Assembly (NCBI GenBank): GCA_025355645.1
Contig: JANXZG010000014.1
Coordinates: 1 to 64,000, forward strand
DNA from: Gammaproteobacteria bacterium
GTDB taxonomy: Bacteria; Pseudomonadota; Gammaproteobacteria; Steroidobacterales; Steroidobacteraceae
DNA: 64,000 nucleotides
Direction of reading: 5' to 3'
How positions within the stretch are numbered: the stretch's first letter is position 1; each line of letters starts with the position of its first letter. The position numbers and the translations under genes were made by a program. Shown here piece after piece: positions 49,147 through 58,558 of this stretch. The notes beneath the pieces were generated by a model. It was not told where the DNA came from. It did no database searches and saw only the letters and a list, made by a program, of their open reading frames with translations.

Positions 49147-49887
49147 ATGAGCAAAAAACATAGTTCCAAGATATATCCGGACGCAAAAAGCGCGTTGCGC
49201 GATGTGTTGAGGGATGGCATGACCGTGATGTCCGGAGGATTTGGTGCCTGCGGCGTGCCAGAGAACCTGATCGCCGCGGTGCATGATCTCGGCGTGCGCG
49301 GCTTGACGGTGGTCTCGAACAACGCGGGACTCGACGGCTTTGGGCTTGGCGTACTCTTAAAGACGCATCAGATCGCGAAGATGATTTCTTCTTACGTTGG
49401 CGAGAATAGGGAGTTCGAACGGCAGTACCTCGCCGGGGAGCTTGAGCTCGAATTCAATCCGCAGGGCACGCTGGCGGAGCGCATTCGTGCGGGCGGCGCC
49501 GGAATCCATGCTTTCTTTACCCGCACGGGCGCGGGTACGCTGGTTGCCGAGGGCAAGGAACAGCGCGTCGTCAATGGCGAGACCTACATACTTGAAACTG
49601 GCCTCGTCGCCGATGTCGCGCTCGTGAAGGCCTGGCGCGGGGATACTGAAGGAAATCTTGTCTATCGCAAGACCGCGCGCAATTTCAACCCGCCAATGGC
49701 TACTGCTGGACGAGTCACGATTGCCGAGGTCGAGGAATTGGTCGAGCCCGGCGTGCTGGATCCGGATGGCATCCATACGCCTGGGATTTACGTGCAGCGT
49801 GTTATACAAGGGACGAACTACAGTCGGCTGATCGAGAAACTGACCGTTCGCAGCCGCGAGGAGGGCGCCCATGCCGTGGTCGCGTGA
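49147..49887 (+). CDS. scoA: 3-oxoacid CoA-transferase subunit A
   Basis: 'GMTVMSGGFGACGVPENLIAAVHDLGVRGLTVVSNNAGLDGFGLGVLL', 'FFTRTGAGTLVAEGKE'. Confidence 0.92.
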   Translation: MSKKHSSKIYPDAKSALRDVLRDGMTVMSGGFGACGVPENLIAAVHDLGVRGLTVVSNNAGLDGFGLGVLLKTHQIAKMISSYVGENREFERQYLAGELELEFNPQGTLAERIRAGGAGIHAFFTRTGAGTLVAEGKEQRVVNGETYILETGLVADVALVKAWRGDTEGNLVYRKTARNFNPPMATAGRVTIAEVEELVEPGVLDPDGIHTPGIYVQRVIQGTNYSRLIEKLTVRSREEGAHAVVA

Positions 49888-50506
49888 AGACATGGCTGCC
49901 CGAGCGGCCAAAGAAATGGAAGACGGGTTCTACGTCAATCTCGGCATCGGCATACCGACGCTGGTGGCGAACTACATTGCGCCCGACATGAAGGTTGTGC
50001 TGCAGTCGGAAAACGGCATGCTCGGCATGGGCCCGTTTCCCTTTCCGGGTGAAGAGGATCCTGACCTTATCAATGCAGGCAAGCAGACGATCACCGCGCT
50101 CGCGACGACTTCGTATTTTTCGTCAGCCGACAGCTTCGCCATGATCCGTGGGGGACACATCAACCTGTCCGTGCTCGGTGCGATGGAAGTATCCGAGAAC
50201 GGCGATCTGGCAAATTGGATGGTGCCCGGCAAGATGGTCAAGGGCATGGGCGGGGCGATGGACCTCGTCGCCGGCGTCAGGCGCGTCGTGGTCATCATGG
50301 AGCATACCGCGAAGGACGGCACGTCAAAATTCCGGCCGAAGTGCGAACTGCCTCTGACTGGCGCCAATGTCGTTGATATGCTGATCACCGACCTTGCGGT
50401 ATTTACGCGTGAGTCCCGCGCCGGCCAATTCAAGTTGATTGAGCTTGCCCCCGGGGTAACCTCGGCAGACGTGAGGCAGAAAACTACGGCGGCCTACCAG
50501 CAGTGA
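49871..50506 (+). CDS. scoB: 3-oxoacid CoA-transferase subunit B
   Basis: 'FYVNLGIGIPTLVANYI', 'LQSENGMLGMGPFPFPGEEDPDLINAGKQTIT', 'GGHINLSVLGAMEVSENGDLANWMVPGKMVKGMGGAMDLV'. Confidence 0.94.
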   Translation: MPWSREDMAARAAKEMEDGFYVNLGIGIPTLVANYIAPDMKVVLQSENGMLGMGPFPFPGEEDPDLINAGKQTITALATTSYFSSADSFAMIRGGHINLSVLGAMEVSENGDLANWMVPGKMVKGMGGAMDLVAGVRRVVVIMEHTAKDGTSKFRPKCELPLTGANVVDMLITDLAVFTRESRAGQFKLIELAPGVTSADVRQKTTAAYQQ

Positions 50507-50852
50507 GTTTTATTGTAAGTAAAAGTATATATATCAATGCATTACGGAATATACCTCCCAACGTACTTCATTATAAATTTAAGGCCATGCCTGATCTCGG
50601 TCCATGAAGTTGTGCGGGTTTGTTGGCGTCGCGCGACGTTCTGGCTTCATCGAAGAGTGCGACGCGCAGCTCGGCGCGCCTTAACGCGAGTCGCTGACTG
50701 CAGATCCGCCGATTGGCAATTAGCGACTTCGTGTCGCGCTCTTTGCGCCGCGCGCTGATTTATGCTCGGACTGCGCAGCGATTTACTGAAGCGGCAGCAG
50801 GGACTTTGGCAGGGCCGTGCGAAAGACATGTTGTCCGAAAATATTCTGCAGC
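50507..50852. repeat. Palindrome-rich non-coding interval (REP-like, degenerate)
   Basis: Perfect 12-nt palindrome CGTCGCGCGACG at 50627-50638; AGTCGCT (50689-50695) / AGCGACT (50722-50728) inverted repeat around GCC-GATT-GGC (50708-50717). Only short low-quality ORFs. Confidence 0.35.
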
Positions 50853-51554
50853 TCAGTCACCGGTTGGCGCGATGCGAAATTCCAGTACCGTCTCGGTATT
50901 TTGCAGAGTGTCTGAGAGTCGTCCGGCGCTCGCCTTGTCGGATGAGCGGATGACCATGCTGTGGCGGCGAATCCGCCCATCGGCATCCATGCGATAGCTG
51001 AAATTGGCGATGGAGAATCCATGCTCCCCGACAAGTTTGTGGAGCGCAGCCTCATTAAGATTCGTCGTGGGCGAGAGCTTGAGCTCGAAGTGAAAATACG
51101 CCAAAGACGGCATCCAAACTTCAATCGTACGGAACAGTGCGAGAATTCCCAGCGTAAGCACGACGCTGACTACGAGCGGAAAATAAAACCCGATCCCGGC
51201 CAGGATCCCGATTGCCGCTGTCATCCAGATTGACGCCGCCGTGGTTAGCCCGCGAACCGAAAATCCTTCGCGCACGATGACGCCAGCACCTAAAAAGCCG
51301 ATGCCCGTCATGATGCCCTGCGCCATGCGGGTCGGATCAAGCTTGATGTCATCGGACACGGGCATCCAGTGAGCTTCAAAAACAGTGATCAGCATCAGCA
51401 GACTGGACGCGGTGCATACCAGCGCGTGGGTACGAAATCCGGCGGGGCGTCCCTGGTACGAGCGCTCGTAACCTATCAGCGCCCCCGCAATCAACGCGGC
51501 GAGCAGGCGGAACACCATTTCAAGATTATCGCTCGTCAGGATCATGGTCATCAT
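50853..51554 (-). CDS. MgtC/SapB family membrane protein
   Basis: 'RLLAALIAGALIGYERSYQGRPAGFRTHALVCTASSLLM', 'RMAQGIMTGIGFLGAGVIVREGFSVRGLTTAASIWMTAAIGILAGIGFY'. Confidence 0.92.
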   Translation of the reverse strand: MMTMILTSDNLEMVFRLLAALIAGALIGYERSYQGRPAGFRTHALVCTASSLLMLITVFEAHWMPVSDDIKLDPTRMAQGIMTGIGFLGAGVIVREGFSVRGLTTAASIWMTAAIGILAGIGFYFPLVVSVVLTLGILALFRTIEVWMPSLAYFHFELKLSPTTNLNEAALHKLVGEHGFSIANFSYRMDADGRIRRHSMVIRSSDKASAGRLSDTLQNTETVLEFRIAPTGD

Positions 51555-51655
51555 TACCTGATGAGCAGAATGTCCTGTCGTATAACGCCAGTCAATCCTG
51601 CAAGGACAGCGATGAGAAATCCGTCACGGCCGCCGATGCGGCTCGAAAAGGTCTA

Positions 51656-52039
51656 TCAGCCGGCAGCCGGAGCGGGCGTTGCGATCCCGGCGGTTCGTGC
51701 CTGACGCACTTCTGCACGGCGGCGCTGCTCGTCACGCACATCAGTGTCGGTAAGTCCGGTATTTGCGGCAATGATTTCCACCAGGCGATGCGCTGGATCG
51801 CGTGGCAGGGTCACTTCGTGCAGGCGCTCCCAGATCCGGATGCGCTCCTCGGCACTGTTGAGCCGCGAGGACTGTGCGGCCAGGTCGACTTTGCGGCGCG
51901 CGGCGTTCTCCGCCTGCTGGTGCATGAGCCTCGCCCTAAAATCCATCGTCAGATCGTCCGCGCTCATGTGGCCCGGTCGTCCGAGGGTGTCGCTGCTTTT
52001 TTCTGGTATCACGATAGACTCCGCATTTAGGCCGGACAC
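51656..52039 (-). CDS. Hypothetical protein
   Basis: 127-aa ORF with plausible helical, charged composition; no family recognised. Confidence 0.45.
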   Translation of the reverse strand: MSGLNAESIVIPEKSSDTLGRPGHMSADDLTMDFRARLMHQQAENAARRKVDLAAQSSRLNSAEERIRIWERLHEVTLPRDPAHRLVEIIAANTGLTDTDVRDEQRRRAEVRQARTAGIATPAPAAG

Positions 52040-52093
52040 GGTATCATTAACTGCCCCTACGCGTGGCCCGAATTTGCCATTACCACAGGAGAT

Positions 52094-52609
52094 ATGCCGA
52101 TGAGCGCCCCCATGTATGAGATGTCCGTACAGGTTCTGACCCTAGGACTGACAAATATCTCGAATTTAATCGACAAAGGTGTCGCTCACGCCGAAGCACG
52201 GAAATTCGACTCCCTGGTGCTCGCTCAGGCGCGGATTTTTCCCAACATGTTCCCATTCAGCCGGCAGGTGCAGATTGCCTGTGACATGGCCAAGGGCTGT
52301 GCCGCGCGCCTGGCGGGCATCGAGGTGCCAAAATACGAAGACACCGAGGTGACGATGGCCGAATTAAAGGCTCGCGTTGCCAAGACCAAGGCGTTCGTCG
52401 CATCAATCAAGGCAAGCCAGTTGCAGGATGCGGCGACACGCGAAATCATCATTACGTTTCCGGGCAACAGCCTGAAATTCAATGGGCTGAGCTATGTGAC
52501 GACCTGGGTACTGCCGAACTTCTATTTTCACGGCAGCATGGTCTACGCGTTGCTGCGACACAACGGGGTCGAAATCGGCAAGATGGATTTTCTCGGCGCG
52601 ATCCAGTAG
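52094..52609 (+). CDS. DUF1993 family protein
   Basis: 'MYEMSVQVLTLGLTNISNLIDKGVAHAEARKFDSLVLAQARIFPNMFPFSRQVQIACDMAKG', 'SYVTTWVLPNFYFHGSMVYALLRHNGVEIGKMDFLG'. Confidence 0.85.
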   Translation: MPMSAPMYEMSVQVLTLGLTNISNLIDKGVAHAEARKFDSLVLAQARIFPNMFPFSRQVQIACDMAKGCAARLAGIEVPKYEDTEVTMAELKARVAKTKAFVASIKASQLQDAATREIIITFPGNSLKFNGLSYVTTWVLPNFYFHGSMVYALLRHNGVEIGKMDFLGAIQ

Positions 52610-52617
52610 CGACTTGG

Positions 52618-52646
52618 TGAGGGGCCCGGCTTCGCCGGGTCCCTCA
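52618..52646. terminator. Intrinsic terminator-like hairpin (bidirectional) between convergent genes
   Basis: TGAGGGGCCCGGC-TTC-GCCGGGTCCCTCA, 13-bp stem with one G-T position; no clear T-tract. Confidence 0.65.
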
Positions 52647-53183
52647 TCGCGCGGTGCCGGGTGTCGGGGTAATTGAGATCTTGACGTCGGCGTCGGCGGC
52701 ATTGCTGATCTGCAAGGTCAGCTGCACACCCATGGGCAGGACGAATTCAACAATCTTGTGCGGACCAGTACAGCCGCGTCGACCTTGGAAATCCTGCGGC
52801 TTCAGCAGCGCGCCGTTGAACGCGACATCTATCCACAGCGGCTGATCGGCCGAGATGCGGTACGCGCCGGGCACCGCCACCTGCAATTGCGCGAGTCCTC
52901 CGTAGCCGTCGGGCTTCGCTTCGCGCGCGCCGGGCGGCGTTGGAAATTGCACATCGGTCTGTTTTTGCAGATGCAGCTGATACAGCTGATTCAGGCTCAC
53001 GGTCGGCGTACTCGCCCGGTCGCTGCCACCTGCCAGCATCTTGGGGTGCATTGCAAAGAGCAGGTGCTCGGCGCGTACATCCCAGGCAAATTCGATGCAC
53101 TGGTCTTCGGCGCGCACCTGCTGCACACATAAGGCAAGGGCAATCGCCAGAGTTAACTGGAGCAGCGAGTTTGAGGTTTTCAT
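52644..53183 (-). CDS. Predicted secreted/periplasmic protein of unknown function
   Basis: Signal peptide 'LLQLTLAIALALCVQQVRA'; 179 aa. Confidence 0.75.
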   Translation of the reverse strand: MKTSNSLLQLTLAIALALCVQQVRAEDQCIEFAWDVRAEHLLFAMHPKMLAGGSDRASTPTVSLNQLYQLHLQKQTDVQFPTPPGAREAKPDGYGGLAQLQVAVPGAYRISADQPLWIDVAFNGALLKPQDFQGRRGCTGPHKIVEFVLPMGVQLTLQISNAADADVKISITPTPGTAR

Positions 53184-53999
53184 TTAGCGCCTCGCCCCCT
53201 GCGGTGCGGTGGGCAGGGAATCGTAGCGCAGCGACAGGCAGCTCAGGCCCCCATCCATCTTGCGAAACTCTGACATGTCGAGCGCGAGCGTCGCCAGCCC
53301 CGCCCGAGCCAGCTGTGCGGCAAACTGTGGGTAGCCCGACGCGATCAGCACATGCTGGTTGATGCGTACGCAGTTAGCAGCGTAGTCCTCTTCGGCGATG
53401 CTGCGGATCACCTGAAACCCTTCGAATTCTGGCACGTCAGGAAAGTTGCTGCACAGGGCAAGGCGCTGCTCCCCGAGGTAGGCGATGCCGGACTTCAGGT
53501 GCAGCAGGCTGCGATTATGGCGGATGTCGATGGTCGAGGCGCTATAACCATGCGCGCGCAGGATGCCTGCGAGCTGGTGCGCTCCCTGCTCATTCGTGCG
53601 CGCCGACAATCCGATGAAAAAATGCTCCTCGGCCTGGCAGATATCGCCGCCATCGACGCTGCCGGGAGCGACGATGCGCTGCATATCGGCGCCAAGCTCG
53701 GCAAGGGCGGCCTCGATCGATGTGATCTCGCCGAGACGCGACGGGGCACCGGGCCGCGTGATGATGGCGGTGCGTTCGGCCAGGACCGCAGTATCTTCGA
53801 CAAAAGTGGCGTCGGGAAATCGCTCATCCGGTGCGAGTGTGCGCACCTCCAGGCCGCAGCGGCGCAGTGCATTGCAATACGCGTCATGCTGCGCATGCGC
53901 CATTGTAAGTTCGGGTGGACCCTGGGCTGCGCTGGTGAGTCCCAGGGCATAGGTGCCGGAGGGCGGTCGCACCAGCGCCTGTCGGAATTTCCAGCTCAT
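53184..53999 (-). CDS. Dimethylarginine dimethylaminohydrolase / amidinotransferase-family hydrolase
   Basis: 'ALVRPPSGTYALGLTS', 'FPDATFVEDTAVLAERTAIITRPGAPSRLGE', 'SVDGGDICQAEEHFFIGLSARTNEQGAHQL', 'EFRKMDGGLSCLSLR'. Start at internal Met. Confidence 0.85.
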   Translation of the reverse strand: MSWKFRQALVRPPSGTYALGLTSAAQGPPELTMAHAQHDAYCNALRRCGLEVRTLAPDERFPDATFVEDTAVLAERTAIITRPGAPSRLGEITSIEAALAELGADMQRIVAPGSVDGGDICQAEEHFFIGLSARTNEQGAHQLAGILRAHGYSASTIDIRHNRSLLHLKSGIAYLGEQRLALCSNFPDVPEFEGFQVIRSIAEEDYAANCVRINQHVLIASGYPQFAAQLARAGLATLALDMSEFRKMDGGLSCLSLRYDSLPTAPQGARR

Positions 54000-54053
54000 C
54001 TCACGGCCTTGCTCAGCATAGCGCCTATTGTACGGCGCGGATTCCATGATGGC

Positions 54054-54557
54054 CTATTTTTCCAGCAGCGAGCGCAGCATCCAGGCGGTCTGTTCATGAA
54101 CGGCGAGGCGCTGCGTCAGTAGGTCAGCGGTCGGTTCATCATGGGCCTCATCTGCGACGGGAAAGATGCCACGCGCGGTGCGCGCGACAGCCTCGTGACC
54201 CGCGACTAGGATCCGCACCATCTCCAGCGCCCGGGGCGGCATGGCAGGAGCTTCCGGTATCGAGGCGAGAGCGCCGAACTGACTATAGGATCCCGGCGCC
54301 CGGTGGCCCAGCGAACGTATGCGTTCGGCAATGGGGTCCACCGAGTTCCACAATTCCGTGTACTGCGTCATGAACATCTGGTGCAAGGTCGAGAACATGG
54401 GCCCCGTAACGTTCCAGTGGAAATTATGGGTGGTCAGGTACAATGTATAGGTGTCGGCCAGCAGATGTGAAAGGCCGCTGGCGATGGCCTTGCGGTCGGC
54501 TGGGCTGATGCCGATGTTGATTTTTCCTGCAGTTCGGCTGGTGGCTGTGGCTTTCAT
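54054..54557 (-). CDS. Dps/ferritin-like DNA-protection protein
   Basis: '[56 protein letters not shown]' (Dps signature). Start at internal Met 'MKATATSRT'. Confidence 0.92.
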   Translation of the reverse strand: MKATATSRTAGKINIGISPADRKAIASGLSHLLADTYTLYLTTHNFHWNVTGPMFSTLHQMFMTQYTELWNSVDPIAERIRSLGHRAPGSYSQFGALASIPEAPAMPPRALEMVRILVAGHEAVARTARGIFPVADEAHDEPTADLLTQRLAVHEQTAWMLRSLLEK

Positions 54558-54680
54558 GGGGCTCTCCTGAATGGCTGCGTCGGTCGTTTCCGGACACAGT
54601 ATCTGCGCGCACTGCACTTTTGCCCAATCAATTGATTGTATCCGGACCATAGAAGCTATCTATGTGGTCCGAACTGCCTG

Positions 54681-55595
54681 TCAGCGGCGCATCAGCGTGC
54701 TCTTGCCGAAAAGTGAAGCCACCAGATCGACCGCGACTTCCGCCGTACGATTGCGTAGATCGAGCGCGGGATTAAGTTCCATGATATCGAGCGAGGCAAG
54801 GCGGCCAGTATCCGCGATCATCTCCATGCACAACTGCGCTTCACGATAGGACGGCCCCCCCGGAACGGTCGTGCCGACCCCAGGGGCGATGTCAGGGTCG
54901 AGGAAATCGACGTCGAAGCTCACATGCAGGTGGGTCGAGGGGTCCATGTCGGCGAGGGCGACCTCTAGTGTGCGTCGGATGCCCACCTCGTCGATGTAAC
55001 GCATGTCGAATACGTCAATATTAACCTCATGCACAAGGCGCTTCTCGCCCTGGTCGACGCTGCGGATGCCGATCTGGCGAATGCTGCGAGGGTCGATCGC
55101 GGGCACCTGGTCGCTGAGGTCAATGAGTTCGGCCGGGCCGAGGCCGCACAGGCAGGCGACTGGCATGCCGTGAATATTACCGCTCGGCGTGAGAACACTG
55201 GTGTTGAAGTCCGCATGAGCGTCGAGCCACAGTACACGCAGCGCCCGGTGCACTCGCCGGCAGTGGCGGGCTACCGCGCTGATCGAGCCGATGCTGAGGC
55301 AATGGTCGCCACCGAGTAGGATTGGTAATTGTCCCGAGGCGAGATCCTTCTGCACGGCATCGTGCACCGCGATGTTCCAGGCGCGTACCTGCGCCAGGTG
55401 GCGATAGCCGTCATGCGCAGGTAACTGCGGATTGGCGGGCCCTGATAGATCTCCACGGTCTTGCACCGCGACGCCTTGCGACTCGAGCGTGCGGGCGATG
55501 CCCGCGACTCGCAGCGCCTCAGGTCCCATCGAAGCGCCGCGCATGCCGGCACCAATGTCGGTCGGTGCGCCAATCAGTGAGGCCCGGATGCCCAT
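54681..55595 (-). CDS. rocF: Arginase
   Basis: 'LLGGDHCLSIGSISAVA', 'LWLDAHADFNT', 'HVSFDVDFLDPDIAPGVGTTVPGGPSYREAQLCMEMI', 'DIMELNPALDLRNRTAEVAVDLVASLFG'. Confidence 0.95.
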   Translation of the reverse strand: MGIRASLIGAPTDIGAGMRGASMGPEALRVAGIARTLESQGVAVQDRGDLSGPANPQLPAHDGYRHLAQVRAWNIAVHDAVQKDLASGQLPILLGGDHCLSIGSISAVARHCRRVHRALRVLWLDAHADFNTSVLTPSGNIHGMPVACLCGLGPAELIDLSDQVPAIDPRSIRQIGIRSVDQGEKRLVHEVNIDVFDMRYIDEVGIRRTLEVALADMDPSTHLHVSFDVDFLDPDIAPGVGTTVPGGPSYREAQLCMEMIADTGRLASLDIMELNPALDLRNRTAEVAVDLVASLFGKSTLMRR

Positions 55596-55603
55596 GCGCG
55601 TCC

Positions 55604-56674
55604 TCAGCCGGTCTTGATCAGCCGCGGACGCGCAACCCCGGCACCGAGCGTCCCGCCGAATAGGTCCTTCGGATTATCAAGCACGGGCACGAGATCGATC
55701 TGGCGCCGCGGGATATGCCCCTCATTGAGCAAGGCATGCAGGAAGCGCAGTGCCGAGTAGTCCTCGAGCGCGAAACCGACGGAGTCGAAAATGGTAATGT
55801 CTGAGTCGCTGCGTCGACCTGGAGCGCGGCCGAGGACGACGTTGGCGAACTCCGTGACCGGATAGGATGCATCCATCTGCTGGATCTCGCCTTCGATGCG
55901 CGATTGCGGCTCGTACTCGACGATGACGCGGGCCTGCGGCATGCGCAGGATGTCGCCATGCAGCTCGGTTTTTCCGGGGCAATCGCCGCCGACGGCGTTC
56001 AGGTGCATGCCAGGCGCTACCATCGGGGGCGTCAGGATCACAGCGTTTTTCTTATCTGCCGTCACGGTTGTCACGATGTCCGCGCCACGGCACGCCTCCG
56101 TTGTTGAGCTCGTGCGCACCAGTTCAAGATCGCGCAGCTCCGGCATCGCGCGCAGGTTGCGTTCGAGCTTCGAAGTCGCGAGCGGATCAACATCGTAGAG
56201 GCGCAGCACGCGGATGCCGAGCATCCGATGAAACGCGATGGACTGGAATTCGCTCTGTGCGCCATTGCCGATCAAAGCCATGACGCGATTGTCCCTGCGC
56301 GCGAGCCATTGGGCTGCCAGCGCCGACATCGCCGCGGTGCGCAGCGCCGTTGTAACGGTCAGCTCCGACAGCAGCAGGGGGTAGCCCGTTGCAACGTCCG
56401 CGAGAACCCCGAACGCGGTGACCGTTAAGAGGCCCTCGGCGGTATTTTTTGGATGACCGTTGACGTACTTGAAGGAGAACAGCCGGCCGTCGCTTGTCGG
56501 CATGAGCTCAATCACGCCAACTTCGGAGTGGCTCGCCATGCGGGCGGATTTCTCGAATTCATGCCAGCGGCGGTAGTCGGCCAGGATCTCGAGGGCAAGG
56601 CGTTCAATGAACTTGCCAGGACCGATTGCCTGAATCAGGCGGGCCACGTCCGTGACGCCAATGTAGTCGACCAT
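55604..56674 (-). CDS. Ornithine cyclodeaminase
   Basis: 'FSFKYVNGHPKNTAEGLLTVTAFGVLADVATGYPLLLSELTVTTALRTAAMSALAAQWLARRDNRVMALIGNGAQSEFQSIAFHRMLGI', 'NAVGGDCPGKTEL'. Confidence 0.93.
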   Translation of the reverse strand: MVDYIGVTDVARLIQAIGPGKFIERLALEILADYRRWHEFEKSARMASHSEVGVIELMPTSDGRLFSFKYVNGHPKNTAEGLLTVTAFGVLADVATGYPLLLSELTVTTALRTAAMSALAAQWLARRDNRVMALIGNGAQSEFQSIAFHRMLGIRVLRLYDVDPLATSKLERNLRAMPELRDLELVRTSSTTEACRGADIVTTVTADKKNAVILTPPMVAPGMHLNAVGGDCPGKTELHGDILRMPQARVIVEYEPQSRIEGEIQQMDASYPVTEFANVVLGRAPGRRSDSDITIFDSVGFALEDYSALRFLHALLNEGHIPRRQIDLVPVLDNPKDLFGGTLGAGVARPRLIKTG

Positions 56675-56740
56675 GCTGGATCTCCCGGGTTGAGAAACCA
56701 GTCTGTCCGATTCCAGAGCCAACAAGAAGCCAGAATTAAG

Positions 56741-56800
56741 CTCAATATATGATCTATAATAAGCATATTGCCAGTTAAAAATGTCGAAATGGTTGATATT
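56741..56800. promoter_or_regulatory. AT-rich divergent promoter/operator candidate between ornithine cyclodeaminase and Lrp genes
   Basis: Perfect -10-like TATAAT at 56755-56760, flanked by inverted repeat ATATG (56747-56751) / CATAT (56764-56768), in an AT-rich patch of a GC-rich region. Confidence 0.5.
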
Positions 56801-56802
56801 CT

Positions 56803-57225
56803 ATGGATGATCTGGACCGACGCCTGATTTCTCTGCTGCGCAGCAACGCGCGCACGACCGTGGCTGCGCTCGCCAAAACGCTGAAAGTGGTACGTGGCAC
56901 CGTGCAGAACCGGCTTGCGCGGCTCGAGTCGAACGGCACGATTGCCGGCTACACCGTGCGCCTGAAGCCGCAGGTGGACGTCCAGCGAATCGCGGCGCTG
57001 ATCACCATAGAAGTCGAAGGCAATCGCCATAACAAGGTACTGGAGGCGCTGCGCGGGGACCCGGCCATAGAGGCTTTGCACACCACCAACGGTCGCTGGG
57101 ACCTGGTGGCGGAGATCCGCGCGGACAGCCTCGAGTCATTCAACGAAGTCATCAGCCGGATACGTGCGATCGAGAGCATCCTGCGCACCGAAACCAGCCT
57201 GCTGCTGTCGACTCACAAGTTATGA
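56803..57225 (+). CDS. Lrp/AsnC family transcriptional regulator
   Basis: 'MDDLDRRLISLLRSNARTTVAALAKTLKVVRGTVQNRLARLESNGTIAGYTVRL', RAM-domain-like 'GRWDLVAEIRADSLESFNEVISRIRAIESI'. Confidence 0.93.
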   Translation: MDDLDRRLISLLRSNARTTVAALAKTLKVVRGTVQNRLARLESNGTIAGYTVRLKPQVDVQRIAALITIEVEGNRHNKVLEALRGDPAIEALHTTNGRWDLVAEIRADSLESFNEVISRIRAIESILRTETSLLLSTHKL

Positions 57226-57953
57226 CCAAAATCCACGACCAGATCCCCGCGGCGAGTCCGGCGCAATTCCGCGGCCGGCCCATTGGCGCCGTACTGTTCG
57301 ACCTGGATGGCACCTTGCTCGATACGGCCGGTGATATCGCGCTGGCGCTGAATCGGGCCATCGCCGAATTCGCATGGCCGCCCGTGCCGCTCAGTGACGT
57401 CCGGCATTTCATCGGTGCCGGCGCGGCCATTCTCGTGGACCGAGCGGCCGCGATGCAGGGCCGTACCTTGAGTCCCACCTCTCGCGAAGTGATCATCCAG
57501 CGTTTTTTCCATCACTACGGAGTGCTCGGCGAGCGCAACGAATACACGGCGGACCCGTACCCCGGCGCAATCGAGGCGCTGCGCGAAATACACGCGGCTG
57601 GCCTGCGCATTGCAGTCGTGACCAACAAACTGCATCGGTTCGCGGTCAGCGTGCTGCGACTGCGGGGGCTGATTCACTGGATAGACTGTGTTGTCGGCGG
57701 CGACTCCTGCGAACGTCGCAAGCCGGATCCGCAGCCCCTGCTGCACGCATGCGAAAGCCTGGGTGTTTCATCCGGCGCTGCGCTGATGGTGGGCGATTCG
57801 ATCAACGACGCGCAGGCGGCCCGCGCCGCTGGCATCGCTATTATCTGCGTCAGTTATGGCTATAACGAGGGCAACGATCCGAAGTCGTTGCCCTGCGACC
57901 TGCTGATTGATAGTCTCAGTGAATTACCCGAAATATTACTGCGGAGCGGTTGA
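57222..57953 (+). CDS. gph: Phosphoglycolate phosphatase (HAD family)
   Basis: 'GAVLFDLDGTLLDTAGDIALALNRAI', 'RIAVVTNKLHRFA', 'CERRKPDPQPLLHACESLGVSSGAALMVGDSINDAQAARAAGI'. Confidence 0.92.
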   Translation: MTKIHDQIPAASPAQFRGRPIGAVLFDLDGTLLDTAGDIALALNRAIAEFAWPPVPLSDVRHFIGAGAAILVDRAAAMQGRTLSPTSREVIIQRFFHHYGVLGERNEYTADPYPGAIEALREIHAAGLRIAVVTNKLHRFAVSVLRLRGLIHWIDCVVGGDSCERRKPDPQPLLHACESLGVSSGAALMVGDSINDAQAARAAGIAIICVSYGYNEGNDPKSLPCDLLIDSLSELPEILLRSG

Positions 57954-57956
57954 TTT

Positions 57957-58511
57957 ATGGCAACGGAAGCGCCCGGCGCGGAAATTGGTTTTAGTGCACC
58001 GGCTTTTTCACTGCCTGCAACGGACGGGCGCGTGCATACGCTCGGAGAGTTGGCCGGTGCACGTGGAACCGTCCTCGCGTTCATCTGTAACCACTGTCCG
58101 TACGTCCAGGCCATGCTTCCTAGATTTATGCGCGAAGCGCAGGAGCTCGCTGCGATTGGGGTTTCGGTCGTTGGGATCAACTCGAACGATGCCACGGCCT
58201 ATCCGGAGGACAGTTTCCAGCGCATGAAGAAACTTGCCCCCGGGTTGCCGTTCCCGTACCTGTACGATGAGTCCCAGTCCGTCGCGCGTGCCTACGGTGC
58301 GGTTTGCACGCCGGATTTCTTCGGCTTCGACGCCGGGCTTAAACTGCGCTATCGCGGCAGGATTGATGGTGCGCGCAAGGACGCGGGAGCTGCGGGAATG
58401 CCGCGGGATCTGTACGACGCCATGAAGATGATTGCTGATACCGGCGAGGGCCCCACGACCCAGCTTGCCTCGATCGGCTGTTCAATTAAATGGCGTGCGG
58501 CGAACGAATGA
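57957..58511 (+). CDS. Thioredoxin-like/AhpC-TSA family protein
   Basis: 'GFSAPAFSLPATDGRVHTLGELAGARGTVLAFICNHCPYVQAMLPRFM'. Confidence 0.88.
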   Translation: MATEAPGAEIGFSAPAFSLPATDGRVHTLGELAGARGTVLAFICNHCPYVQAMLPRFMREAQELAAIGVSVVGINSNDATAYPEDSFQRMKKLAPGLPFPYLYDESQSVARAYGAVCTPDFFGFDAGLKLRYRGRIDGARKDAGAAGMPRDLYDAMKMIADTGEGPTTQLASIGCSIKWRAANE

Positions 58512-58558
58512 AAGAGGCGAGCTGCGCGCAGAGTGGCGTAAACAGGAGCAGGTGTCGG

